Assembly (NCBI GenBank): GCA_964415975.1
Contig: CAYQCN010000010.1
Span: 1 to 26,287, forward strand
From: CAYQCN01 sp964415975
GTDB lineage: Bacteria; Patescibacteriota; Saccharimonadia; QS-5-54-17
Reading direction: 5' to 3'
Length of the DNA: 26,287 bases
A program made the translations under genes and the position numbers. Shown here piece after piece: positions 13,670 to 21,491 of the stretch (positions within the stretch are counted from its first letter, which is position 1; each line of letters opens with the position of its first letter). The notes beneath the pieces are model-generated. The model had not been told where the DNA came from, ran no database searches, and worked only from the letters and a program-made list of their open reading frames with translations.

Positions 13670-16351
13670 CTACTTTTTTCTTAGTTTTACTGCCTCATTG
13701 GGTTTTAGGCTAGAATCATCTGATTTTACGGCTTGTGCTTGCTTAGAGCTGTCTTTGTGATGCGCTGAGCGACCTTTTTGAGGCTGTTGGCCTTTTACTT
13801 TTGTGTTCTTTTGCTGTTGTTTTTGATCATTGTGCTGCTTAGCTTGATTGTCTTTAGGCCGTTTATTAGCTTGATTGTTCCTGTTTTGTCTATGGCTGGC
13901 TTGGTGGCTTTGAGGGGGCTGCTTCTTCGGCTCTGACCAGGCTTTAATAATAGAATCAATCTGCTCGCGCCTAGAGGCATAATTACTGCGAGAGTTCTCT
14001 ATAATATTAGGTATAAAGTCGGTTTCTACTTGTGGCACTCTCAAAGAGCGGGCTGTAAAAGACCCGGCCGATTCGCCATCTATGCTCATGCTGACTATAA
14101 AATGCTGGTTGTTGAGTTTGATTAAGTCTTCGCCTTCAAAAGTTGGTGCAAAGTACTTGGCTAGGTATGGAGCGTCGTCGGCGCTTACTCGAAAAGATAT
14201 TTTTGTTCCAACATTGCCAAAAACAGCGTCCCTGACTTCCTGTGGCATTTGCGATATGTATTGGTTGGCTATCGTCAGGTTTAGGCCGTACTTTCTAGCC
14301 TCTGAGAGTATGACAGCGAATGAGTCGGTGGCGAAGTTTTGAAATTCATCGACATAAAGGTTGAAAGGCCTGCGGGCTTCAATGCTGGGTATGTCGGCGC
14401 GACTCATGGCAGCCAGCTGTATTTTTGTTACTATTAAGGAACCTAAAGTAGCGGCATTGTCTTCACCGACTTGGCCACGGCTGAGGTTGACTATAAGTAT
14501 TTTGCCTTCATCCATCATGTGGCGAACATTGAAAGCGCTTTGTGGTTGACCGATTATATTTCTTACCAGCGGGTTGGCGGTAAAAGCACCTACCTTGTTT
14601 AAGATGGGCGCTACAGCCTCTGAAGCAAACTTTTCGTTCCAGGACGAAAATTCATTAACCCAAAAGTTTTTTACTACAGGGTCTTGGATCTGACTGATAA
14701 CATCTTCTCGGAACTGTTTTTCAGTCAGCATTCTGGTGATACCTAAAAGAGTTGAGTTAGGGTAATCGAGCAGAGCGAGAATTGTATATCGCAGTATGTA
14801 TTCCAGTCTCGGCCCCCACGAATAACCGAACATACGCTTTAAAGAGCCGACTACTTCAGATGATATGTGGCTTTTCATGGATGGGTCTGGTACCTCCAAC
14901 GGGTTGAAGGCGATGGGGTACTCGGTGTCAGCCGGATTAAAGTAGACTACATCCTCTACTCTGTTCTGAGGTATATATCTTAATACATCACTAGCGAAAT
15001 CACCATGTGGGTCGATAACTGCAAAACCGCTGCCATGGTAGATGTCTGATAGGGTTAGAAGCAAAAGCAAGTAAGATTTGCCTGTACCAGTTTGACCCAC
15101 TATATACACATGCCTGCCTCTGTCGGTCCGTTTCAAGCCAAACTGCTGGTTGTAGCCACGGAAGGTGGTAGTACCGATGGGGCTAAGGGCTTCACTTGGA
15201 GTCGTTTTTGTGGTCGGTAAGTCAGAGGGGGGTTCGGCAGTTTTATTGTTGGCCCAGACCATATTAGGCGTCTCGACGTTGGCATGCGGCAGATGGTACA
15301 GGCTAGCTAGCTCTTCTATGTTCAATATCGAACCCCTGTCTAAGAAGAGTCGAGCCCGGTATTCTTTCAGAGCCTCTTGGTTGGTTAGTATCTTGCCTGT
15401 CTTGAAGCTGTTATTTGTATCGTTAAACTGCTTGAAGGCGCCTACAAGCGCCTGGATTCGTAGTCTGGTTAAGTTTTTATCGTTCCCTACATGCACTAGC
15501 CTTATTTTCACATGGTAGCCAAGCTTGGAGCTTTTATCGTTGGCAGCTTGAATCATAGCTTTTTGGTTATCGCTGAGTTCTGGTGTCTTCTTATCACCCT
15601 CTTCTGGCGGTCGCCATAGAGCGATAAAGAAATCGATGGCAAGTCTTTGTATTTTGCCCAATACTCCCGACCCACTTGACGAGCCACCGTTCTTCATTCT
15701 GGCTGTGAAAGCTTCCGATCTTTTTTGCCAACTGTCATCAGCAGGTCTTGCTAGTATTTGTATCCAAGCCTGCTCGCCTGGCTCTTCTAGCTTAGCCAAG
15801 ACTGCAGTTATACCTCCTAACGGATCAACCTCAAAGCTGTTGAAGGTACGTATAGGCAAAGCGTCGTTGTTGGCAAGTTTAAGCTCCACTGACTGTGCAT
15901 AGTTAGAGCTGTCTAGCTGTATATCTGTATAATCTTGTTCTACCGCGGTTATATTTACGCTAGGGTACTGGGCATAAAGCTGACCTTCTACGAAGTTGCG
16001 TAAGTGCTGAGGTGTCCATATATAGAATTTTATCTTTTGTTCAACAGCTGCTATTTCGAAGCTGATATGCTCCTGTATTCCACCTTCTTTAACTATCTCT
16101 TGCTTAGGTCTTAATATCCCGTGAAGGCTGGCAAACAGCTGCTCTGCAGACAGCTCTCGCTTTTCGTTGTTGCGCGGTACTTCTAGCAAGAGTAGGGTGT
16201 ATTTTGACTCCCCTACCCAGCGCTGTTTGCGTATGTTTTGCCATATAAAAAATCCAAGCACAGCTACTACGATAATCCAGCCACCCCAATCAAATAGGAA
16301 TCGGCCCAAGAGCTGGATTATGCCGAATAGTATGCTAAAGAGTAGATCCAT
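13670..16351 (-). CDS. VirD4/TraG-like membrane ATPase with a disordered Q/N/K tail
   Basis: An 893-residue AAA-type ATPase of the type IV coupling-protein/TraG-TrwB superfamily. The N-terminus has two hydrophobic segments (about residues 3-18 and 24-38), anchoring it in the membrane. A variable alpha/beta region follows. The motor domain has Walker A GQTGTGKS (419-426), IDPHGDFASDVL, Walker B LYVDEFQNF (Asp668, Glu669), and ANQYISQMPQEVRDAVFGNV, typical of this group. From about residue 785 on, the protein is low complexity, rich in Gln, Asn, Lys, His and Ser (QKQQQKNTKVKGQQPQKGR), presumably disordered and perhaps nucleic-acid or envelope binding. The gene starts 8 bp after the stop of the sigma4-HARE gene and shares its operon. 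No relaxase, VirB4 or pilus gene is nearby, so a DNA- or protein-transfer role is inference from the family. Confidence 0.82.
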   Translation of the reverse strand: MDLLFSILFGIIQLLGRFLFDWGGWIIVVAVLGFFIWQNIRKQRWVGESKYTLLLLEVPRNNEKRELSAEQLFASLHGILRPKQEIVKEGGIQEHISFEIAAVEQKIKFYIWTPQHLRNFVEGQLYAQYPSVNITAVEQDYTDIQLDSSNYAQSVELKLANNDALPIRTFNSFEVDPLGGITAVLAKLEEPGEQAWIQILARPADDSWQKRSEAFTARMKNGGSSSGSGVLGKIQRLAIDFFIALWRPPEEGDKKTPELSDNQKAMIQAANDKSSKLGYHVKIRLVHVGNDKNLTRLRIQALVGAFKQFNDTNNSFKTGKILTNQEALKEYRARLFLDRGSILNIEELASLYHLPHANVETPNMVWANNKTAEPPSDLPTTKTTPSEALSPIGTTTFRGYNQQFGLKRTDRGRHVYIVGQTGTGKSYLLLLLTLSDIYHGSGFAVIDPHGDFASDVLRYIPQNRVEDVVYFNPADTEYPIAFNPLEVPDPSMKSHISSEVVGSLKRMFGYSWGPRLEYILRYTILALLDYPNSTLLGITRMLTEKQFREDVISQIQDPVVKNFWVNEFSSWNEKFASEAVAPILNKVGAFTANPLVRNIIGQPQSAFNVRHMMDEGKILIVNLSRGQVGEDNAATLGSLIVTKIQLAAMSRADIPSIEARRPFNLYVDEFQNFATDSFAVILSEARKYGLNLTIANQYISQMPQEVRDAVFGNVGTKISFRVSADDAPYLAKYFAPTFEGEDLIKLNNQHFIVSMSIDGESAGSFTARSLRVPQVETDFIPNIIENSRSNYASRREQIDSIIKAWSEPKKQPPQSHQASHRQNRNNQANKRPKDNQAKQHNDQKQQQKNTKVKGQQPQKGRSAHHKDSSKQAQAVKSDDSSLKPNEAVKLRKK

Positions 16352-16359
16352 TAGTGGGT

Positions 16360-17373
16360 TTATTCATTGAGCGCGTAGGTGGCTTTAGCTACTCGCTTAA
16401 ACTGCTCCTTCCCTTGTAAGTTTAATATAATTGTAGTCGGTTTAACATGGCGTTCGTCCAGAACACGTTTTATTATCTCGTCTCGGTGCAGTGGTGATTC
16501 TTTTTTAAGAATTTTCTCTATTACGTCGGCTACAGTTCCAGTACTAAAGCCCCATTTGTCTAATGCATACACACCTCTGCCTACGAGTATAAATCGCCCA
16601 TCTTTAATTAGCTCATTGTGTATGGCTTGAGTTGTTACATCCTTTCTTTTGAAATCGGAGTTTCGTATAGAGTCGGCTATCTCATTAAAGTGCATCGGTT
16701 TTTGGTTGCGCTGCAGTACAACATATATTTTGTCGCGTATGCTTTTTGGATTGACTTCAGGCCAGGTGTCGAGACCCCACTTATCATCCAGATTAGATAG
16801 GCCTTTAGTGCTGCGAGCCAGTCCATGTAAGTGGTGTTTTTCGAGCTTGCTTGCAAACTTTTCATGTAGTTGATGGATATCAATCGGTTTGTTTAGAGCT
16901 TTTACTGCATTTATTAATTCTGTGCGCAGTGCCTTCAAGGTTTTATGGTCGTGATGGCTGTGAAGCATAAGACTGTGATGGAAATAGTCATTTTCGGGAA
17001 TTACAGTAATATCATCTACCAAATGGGCTAAAAAATTTATATGGCTGTGCAGTTCCGATTTAAGCTGTTCTGCTACTTCGTGTAAGGGGGCTATACGGCC
17101 TAAAGATTCAAGTACATTCGTAAATTGCTTATTTATAGTTTCAATATGCTCGTGCTCTATTTGCTGGAGCTTGAGTACAGTTTGCTTCTCTATTTGCCTA
17201 ACTCTTTCGCGAGTTATGCCCAGAGCATTACCAATCTCCTCAAGCGTTTCTTTTCGGTCTCTTAGCCCAAAACGTCTTTCTATGATTTCTCGTTCTCGCT
17301 CTTTTTCTATTGTGTCTAGTATATCAGCTACCAGCTGCTCAATATCGAGCTTGGTCGTTGCAGTTGTTTCCAT
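16360..17373 (-). CDS. Sigma-region-4 / HARE-HTH transcription factor
   Basis: A 337-residue protein combining two types of DNA/RNA-polymerase-interaction modules. Residues about 25-75 are a clear sigma-70 region 4 (EREIIERRFGLRDRKETLEE, then GITRERVRQIEKQTVLKLQQ), the helix-turn-helix that contacts the -35 element and the polymerase beta flap. There is no region 2 or 3, so it cannot open promoters as a normal sigma factor. After a His-rich middle segment come two HARE-HTH-like winged helices: about 212-276 (KPMHFNEIADSIRN; FILVGRGVYALDKWG) and 280-337 (ESPLHRDEIIKRVLDERH; KRVAKATYALNE). HARE-HTH is the fold of the RNA polymerase delta subunit N-terminus. It is first in an operon with the VirD4-like ATPase. 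The promoter is near-consensus and carries a 9-bp inverted repeat, suggesting autoregulation. Confidence 0.8.
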   Translation of the reverse strand: METTATTKLDIEQLVADILDTIEKEREREIIERRFGLRDRKETLEEIGNALGITRERVRQIEKQTVLKLQQIEHEHIETINKQFTNVLESLGRIAPLHEVAEQLKSELHSHINFLAHLVDDITVIPENDYFHHSLMLHSHHDHKTLKALRTELINAVKALNKPIDIHQLHEKFASKLEKHHLHGLARSTKGLSNLDDKWGLDTWPEVNPKSIRDKIYVVLQRNQKPMHFNEIADSIRNSDFKRKDVTTQAIHNELIKDGRFILVGRGVYALDKWGFSTGTVADVIEKILKKESPLHRDEIIKRVLDERHVKPTTIILNLQGKEQFKRVAKATYALNE

Positions 17374-17374
17374 G

Positions 17375-17422
17375 AGTATCTCTTTGTTAATGCCTCATAT
17401 GATTATAAAACATAGAGATACT
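17375..17422. repeat. 9-bp inverted repeat flanking the -10 of the sigma4-HARE promoter
   Basis: AGTATCTCT (17375-17383) and AGAGATACT (17414-17422) are perfect inverted copies. One lies in the promoter spacer, the other directly next to the start codon. This is a plausible operator, most simply for the encoded HTH protein; the copies could also pair in a transcript starting further upstream. Confidence 0.65.
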
Positions 17423-17430
17423 AGTGTCAA
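17402..17430 (-). promoter_or_regulatory. Consensus sigma-70 promoter of the sigma4-HARE operon
   Basis: TTGACA (17430-17425) and TATAAT (17407-17402) on the minus strand are both perfect consensus with the ideal 17-bp spacer. The predicted transcription start is near 17395, giving a leader of about 22 nt before ATG 17373. It is the strongest promoter in the window by sequence. Confidence 0.85.
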
Positions 17431-17453
17431 TTGAAACAAGACTAACAGTTTGT

Positions 17454-19751
17454 TTAAGATTTAGATCTATTTTTCTTTGATTTGCCGCGTTTTTTGGGCA
17501 TTGCCAAGATTTTCTTGGCAGTTTCCTCGTCAATCGATTCTGGTTCGTAATCGTTAGGTACTTTGGCGTTCTTTTTGCCGTTGGTTACGTACGGACCAAA
17601 TCTACCGTTGAGAACTTTTATATCGCCAAAATCAGCTATGTTGCGTTTGGCGTTTTGCTCTCGACGATCACTTAGCAGTTTGTGGGCGGTATCTTCGTCG
17701 ACATCGAGAGGGCTAGCTACATCCGGCGGTAGCGGTGCATAGAGAGAGCCTGATTTCACATAGGGTCCGTAGCGTCCATAAGTTGTAGTTATCTGATTGC
17801 CGTCTGTATCGGTGCCAACTGTTCTGGGTAAATCGAGTAGTTTTAGAGCATCTTCTAAGGTTACTTCGTGCATATTCATGTTCTTTGGGATTGGCGCGAA
17901 CTTAGGCTTTTCATCATCTTCGGCGTGTCCAAGCTGCAACATTGGTCCATATCGTCCCATTCTGGCGATTATCGGCTTGCTGGTTTTAGGGTCAATACCT
18001 AATTCGCGTGCGCCGCTAGCCTCTTCCCGGCTTAATGATTCAGCAGCAGCTACTTGCTTCTCAAAAGGCTTATAAAAATCAGCAATCATCTCTTCCCATC
18101 CTTCTTTGCCTTGAGTGATGGCATCAAACTCTTCCTCTACTTCTTTGGTGAAGTCGTAATCTACTATATGAGCGAAGTTTTTAGTCAAGAAATCATTTGC
18201 TAAAAAAGCTATCTGGGTTGGCAGCAGCTTATTTTTATCTTTGCCATAAAGAATTGTCTCCTTGCTTTCTGATGGCTCTTTGTTAGGTTCTGCGCTTATT
18301 ACAGCTATTTCGCGCTCTACGCCTCTTACGTCGCCTTTTTCTACATATCCTCGATCTTGCACAGTCGATATAGTGGGTGCATATGTAGATGGCCTGCCGA
18401 TTCCCATGCTCTCTAGTTTTTGCACTAATGCCGCTTCACTGTAGCGTGCTTTAGCACGTTTTATAGTCTGACGGGCTTCAATTGACATCAAGTCTAGGCG
18501 TTGATTCTCAGACAAGTCTGGCAGTAATGTATCAGATGCACTACTGTCTTTATATGCTGCCATCCAGCCTGCAAATGTTACCACCTCCCCTTCGGCCTTA
18601 AAGCTTTGCTCTATCGCCTCGGATTTTACTGATACTGAGGTCCTATTGAGTTGAGCCGCAGCCATCTGGCTGGCTAGAGTTCTGCTGCGTATCAGGTTAT
18701 ACAGTCGTTGCTGGTTCTCATCGCTTGCAACCTTGGCTTTTGAGAGGTCGGTGGGGCGGATAGCTTCGTGAGCTTCTTGAGCTCCAGACCTGTTTTCATA
18801 GTTGCGCTGTTTTATATAATCAGAGCCGAATTCGGATTTGATTACATCGACTGCCTGCTGGCCAGCACTTTTGGCAAGAGCTACCGAGTCAGTTCTCATA
18901 TATGTAATGTGTCCTGCTTCATAAAGACGTTGTGCTAGGGTCATGGTCTGTCTGACACTAAAACCGAGCTTTCTTGCTGCAATTTGCTGCAGTGTTGATG
19001 TAGTAAATGGCGGCTTCGGGTTACGTGATGACGGCCTTTTATCTACAGACTTTACATAAAATTCTGAATTAGAAGCTGCTTTTACTATGCTTCTGGCCTC
19101 ATTTTTGTCGGTAATCGTGTCTTTTATTTCGGTTTGCAACTCTGCCTTGTCGTCAGTTTGTAATTTTGCAGTTATCTTGTAATGCTCTTTGGGTTTATAG
19201 TTTTCTATTTCTCGTTCTCGTTCTACTATCAGCCTGACAACAACTGATTGGACGCGACCTGCACTCAGGCCTGGTTTTACCTTGCGCCACAAGACTGGCG
19301 ATAGCTTATAGCCCACCAGTCGATCGAGCACTCTTCTGGCTTGTTGGGCATTAACGAGACCCATATTTAACTTTCGTGGATTCTCTATAGCACTGTTGAT
19401 GGCTTCTTTAGTAATCTCGTGAAAAGCTATACGCTTGGTTTTATCTGCGTCAAGATCTAGAGCCTCCATGAGGTGCCATGCTATCGCCTCCCCTTCTCTA
19501 TCTTCATCCGTTGCTAGCCAGACTGTATCGGCTCCTTGAGTTGCCTTCTCAAGTTGCTTGAGCTGCTTTTTTTTGTCGTCGGGAACTATGTAAGTGGGCT
19601 CGAAGTTGTTTTCTACATTTATGGCCAAGTCTTTTTTGGGTAAGTCTCTGACATGTCCATAGCTAGACAAAACGCTAAACTCTGAACCCAAAAAAGATTC
19701 AATAGTCTTGGCTTTGGCAGGTGACTCAACGATTACTAGTTGTGTTTTCAT
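17454..19751 (-). CDS. topA: DNA topoisomerase I (type IA)
   Basis: TopA relaxes negative supercoils by cutting one strand with a 5'-phosphotyrosine link. The 765-residue protein opens with the TOPRIM domain (LVIVESPAKAKTIESFLG, catalytic Glu; ATDEDREGEAIAWHL with the DxD metal site). The type IA core includes the active-site tyrosine Tyr284 in HITYMRTDS. Instead of C-terminal zinc fingers it has a series of topoisomerase C-terminal repeats marked by GRYGPMLQLG, GRYGPYVKSG and GRFGPYVTNG, then a Lys-rich tail (KKRGKSKKNRSKS), as in actinobacterial and CPR-type enzymes. The start ATG 19751 lies 14 nt after the predicted transcription start of a TATAAT at 19777-19772. dprA ends 78 bp upstream in the same direction. 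Confidence 0.95.
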   Translation of the reverse strand: MKTQLVIVESPAKAKTIESFLGSEFSVLSSYGHVRDLPKKDLAINVENNFEPTYIVPDDKKKQLKQLEKATQGADTVWLATDEDREGEAIAWHLMEALDLDADKTKRIAFHEITKEAINSAIENPRKLNMGLVNAQQARRVLDRLVGYKLSPVLWRKVKPGLSAGRVQSVVVRLIVEREREIENYKPKEHYKITAKLQTDDKAELQTEIKDTITDKNEARSIVKAASNSEFYVKSVDKRPSSRNPKPPFTTSTLQQIAARKLGFSVRQTMTLAQRLYEAGHITYMRTDSVALAKSAGQQAVDVIKSEFGSDYIKQRNYENRSGAQEAHEAIRPTDLSKAKVASDENQQRLYNLIRSRTLASQMAAAQLNRTSVSVKSEAIEQSFKAEGEVVTFAGWMAAYKDSSASDTLLPDLSENQRLDLMSIEARQTIKRAKARYSEAALVQKLESMGIGRPSTYAPTISTVQDRGYVEKGDVRGVEREIAVISAEPNKEPSESKETILYGKDKNKLLPTQIAFLANDFLTKNFAHIVDYDFTKEVEEEFDAITQGKEGWEEMIADFYKPFEKQVAAAESLSREEASGARELGIDPKTSKPIIARMGRYGPMLQLGHAEDDEKPKFAPIPKNMNMHEVTLEDALKLLDLPRTVGTDTDGNQITTTYGRYGPYVKSGSLYAPLPPDVASPLDVDEDTAHKLLSDRREQNAKRNIADFGDIKVLNGRFGPYVTNGKKNAKVPNDYEPESIDEETAKKILAMPKKRGKSKKNRSKS

Positions 19752-19771
19752 GCTTATATATCTTTATCTTA

Positions 19772-19777
19772 ATTATA
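19772..19777 (-). promoter_or_regulatory. -10 element of topA
   Basis: A perfect TATAAT on the minus strand in the 78-bp dprA-topA gap; the predicted leader is about 14 nt. A weak -35 is all that can be seen 17 bp upstream. topA may also be reached by read-through from dprA. Confidence 0.45.
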
Positions 19778-19829
19778 TTGTGAATGCAACCACTCTATAC
19801 ATACTTTATTAAAGCAGACAAGCAATGTT

Positions 19830-20675
19830 TTACTTGTTGACCCATTTATCTCCTACTCTAATTACTGCCCCATTAATCTCTAGAAGGCTAATGGATTGGT
19901 TGAAGGAGGCTGGATCAAGCCCGGTTTTTTCTATTATTTTAGCTGCATCAGCGTTTTCATCCTTTAGTACGGAAATAATTTTTTGCTCTTCATCGCTTTG
20001 GGGTTGATAGGTTGTGCCTTTTTCAGTGCTGAGACCTAACTCCTCCAGTATGTCTTCAGCGTTTGTAACTAAAGCCGCCCCCGCTTTTATCAGGTTATTT
20101 GTGCCTTGACTTTGAGGATTTGTTATATTTCCTGGTACAGCCAGAACATCGCGATTTTGATCAAGCGCAAAACTAGCCGTTATAAGTGCTCCACTTTTTT
20201 CAGCGGCTTCAATCACTAGTGTTGCTTGGCTTAACCCAGATATAATACGGTTGCGTGCCGGGAAGTGTTGTTTGAGCGGAGGTGTGCCCGCCTCATACTC
20301 ACTTACCAAGCCACCGCCGTGCTTTAGTATGTCTTTGGCTAAATCTCTGTGTCGAGATGGATAGATATTGTCAAGGCCACAAGCCATTACCGCTATAGTG
20401 AATCCTCCTGCTTTTAAGGCTGCTCTATGGGCGTAGCCATCGACGCCCAGCGCTAGGCCGCTGACTATACCTACCCCAGCACTCGCTAACTCGCTAACAA
20501 TTCTATTGGTCATTTCTCTACCATAGGCCGTAACTTTACGTGAACCTACTACTGCTACAAGTGGTAAATTTTGTGACAGCTCACCGCACGTATATAGTCG
20601 CTTAGGCGGACTGGCGATTTCTTTTAAATTTGCTGGGTATTGCTTCGAAGGTTTGCTGATTGTTTGAATATTCAT
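19830..20675 (-). CDS. dprA: DNA-processing protein DprA (Smf)
   Basis: DprA protects incoming single-stranded DNA during natural transformation and loads RecA on it. The 281-residue protein has a short N-terminal extension instead of a full SAM domain. The Rossmann-like DprA core includes LVAVVGSRKVTAYGREMT, GVGIVSGLALGVDGYAHRAA, FPARNRIISGLSQATLVIEA and SGALITASFALDQNRDVLAV. A C-terminal winged-helix domain follows (about residues 222-281, ending IRVGDKWVNK). The start ATG 20675 follows a TATATT (20693-20688) by about 12 nt, so the leader would be about 6 nt. The gene is divergent from the candidate small RNA at 20729. Together with the VirD4/TraG-like ATPase it hints at DNA uptake, but no ComEA/ComEC gene is in this window. 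Confidence 0.93.
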   Translation of the reverse strand: MNIQTISKPSKQYPANLKEIASPPKRLYTCGELSQNLPLVAVVGSRKVTAYGREMTNRIVSELASAGVGIVSGLALGVDGYAHRAALKAGGFTIAVMACGLDNIYPSRHRDLAKDILKHGGGLVSEYEAGTPPLKQHFPARNRIISGLSQATLVIEAAEKSGALITASFALDQNRDVLAVPGNITNPQSQGTNNLIKAGAALVTNAEDILEELGLSTEKGTTYQPQSDEEQKIISVLKDENADAAKIIEKTGLDPASFNQSISLLEINGAVIRVGDKWVNK

Positions 20676-20693
20676 ATTTATAGATCAATATAG

Positions 20694-20722
20694 TTGACAA
20701 ATAAACAAATAAGTGATAAAAA
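20694..20722 (+). promoter_or_regulatory. Promoter of the candidate small RNA
   Basis: A perfect TTGACA (20694-20699), 17-bp spacer and TAAAAA (20717-20722) preceded by TGA (extended -10 form). The predicted start at about 20729 falls one base before the first hairpin of the structured region, supporting a + strand RNA gene. Confidence 0.6.
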
Positions 20723-20728
20723 TAATGC

Positions 20729-20925
20729 GTAAGAGCAATTTTTTGCTCTTAGTACCTCCCATACTATACTGACATTGCCGTCGTCACAATCTACCCTCCA
20801 GCAAAACGGCGCACGGCACTGTCATGCCCCTTCAAAATCGCATCTGGTGTCGCTGATGCGTTTTGTTTGAAGGGATGCATAAGGCCGTAAGCTATTCCCC
20901 ACCCAAGCTTGCGGTCTTATTTTTT
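20729..20925 (+). ncRNA. Candidate small RNA with four stem-loops and C-rich unpaired segments
   Basis: Between divergent dprA and convergent pth lies an RNA-like unit of about 197 nt. Stem 0: TAAGAGCAA/TTGCTCTTA (20730-20738/20743-20751, perfect). Stem 1: 20770-20781 with 20813-20824 (11 pairs, 1 mismatch). Stem 2: 20824-20836 with 20866-20880 (13 pairs, small bulge), enclosing CGCATC/GATGCG (20839-20844/20855-20860). Stem 3: 20881-20893 with 20906-20918, then a T-run. Two pairs in stem 3 are G-U on this strand but would be A-C mismatches on the other, which supports the + strand. Unpaired C-rich parts (ACCTCCC at 20754-20760, CTACCCTCC at 20791-20799, TTCCCCACCC at 20895-20904) could pair with Shine-Dalgarno sequences. 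The marks of RNase P RNA, tmRNA or SRP RNA are absent. No family recognised. Confidence 0.65.
20881..20925 (+). terminator. Intrinsic terminator of the candidate small RNA
   Basis: A 13-bp stem (11 Watson-Crick, 2 G-U) with loop ATTCCCCACCCA is followed by TTTTTT at 20920-20925. It ends 5 bp before the pth stop codon. On the minus strand no T-run follows, so it serves + strand transcription. Confidence 0.8.
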
Positions 20926-20930
20926 AATAA

Positions 20931-21491
20931 CTAAAAAATATTGTAAGTGTGAGCTTTAAAATCGTCTATTGCAAAGTCTTTGACAATTTCCTGACAGGTA
21001 TTTAAGATTTCATTCATACTGATAAGCTCTTGCTTTGAGAAATTACTCAACACAAACTCTTTGCTGTTTGTGTTTTCTCGGTATTCATTATTTATTCCAA
21101 TCCTGACTCGGTTAAAATCTTTGCCTATCTGCCTTATTATCGACTCAACGCCATTATGTCCGGCGCTTTCCCCGCCCAGTCTAGTACGCACAGCACCAAA
21201 TGGCATGGCTATCTCGTCATGTATGACTAAGATGTCTTTGCTTTCTATTTTGTAATATTGCGCCAGAGAGCTAACCGCTCTGCCGCTTAGGTTCATATAT
21301 GTATGAGGCTTTGCTAAAAGCAGCTTGGCTTGGCTAATATTCACTTCCGCTACCATACTAGATGATTTTTTGGCTAGCTTAAACTTTGCTTCAGCGATGC
21401 TGGCTATATAATCTACAGCTATAAAGCCTATATTATGACGGGTATAAGTGTATTGGTTGCCTGGATTGCCCAGTCCGACAATAAGCTTCAC
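20931..21491 (-). CDS. pth: Peptidyl-tRNA hydrolase
   Basis: Pth releases tRNA from peptidyl-tRNA that drops off the ribosome. Family residues are all visible: KLIVGLGNPGNQYTYTRHNI with the Asn of GLGNPG and the catalytic His of RHNIGF, then LLLAKPHTYMNLSG, VIHDEIAMPFGAVR with the catalytic Asp, and LGGESAGHNGVESI. I place the start at GTG 21491 (186 residues). This is where the family begins, GTGA overlaps the der stop by 4 bases, and GAAGGG just upstream can act as a ribosome-binding site. The longer frame from 21524 adds a Gln/Arg-rich extension that is only the shadow of der. It is co-transcribed with der. Confidence 0.93.
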   Translation of the reverse strand: MKLIVGLGNPGNQYTYTRHNIGFIAVDYIASIAEAKFKLAKKSSSMVAEVNISQAKLLLAKPHTYMNLSGRAVSSLAQYYKIESKDILVIHDEIAMPFGAVRTRLGGESAGHNGVESIIRQIGKDFNRVRIGINNEYRENTNSKEFVLSNFSKQELISMNEILNTCQEIVKDFAIDDFKAHTYNIF

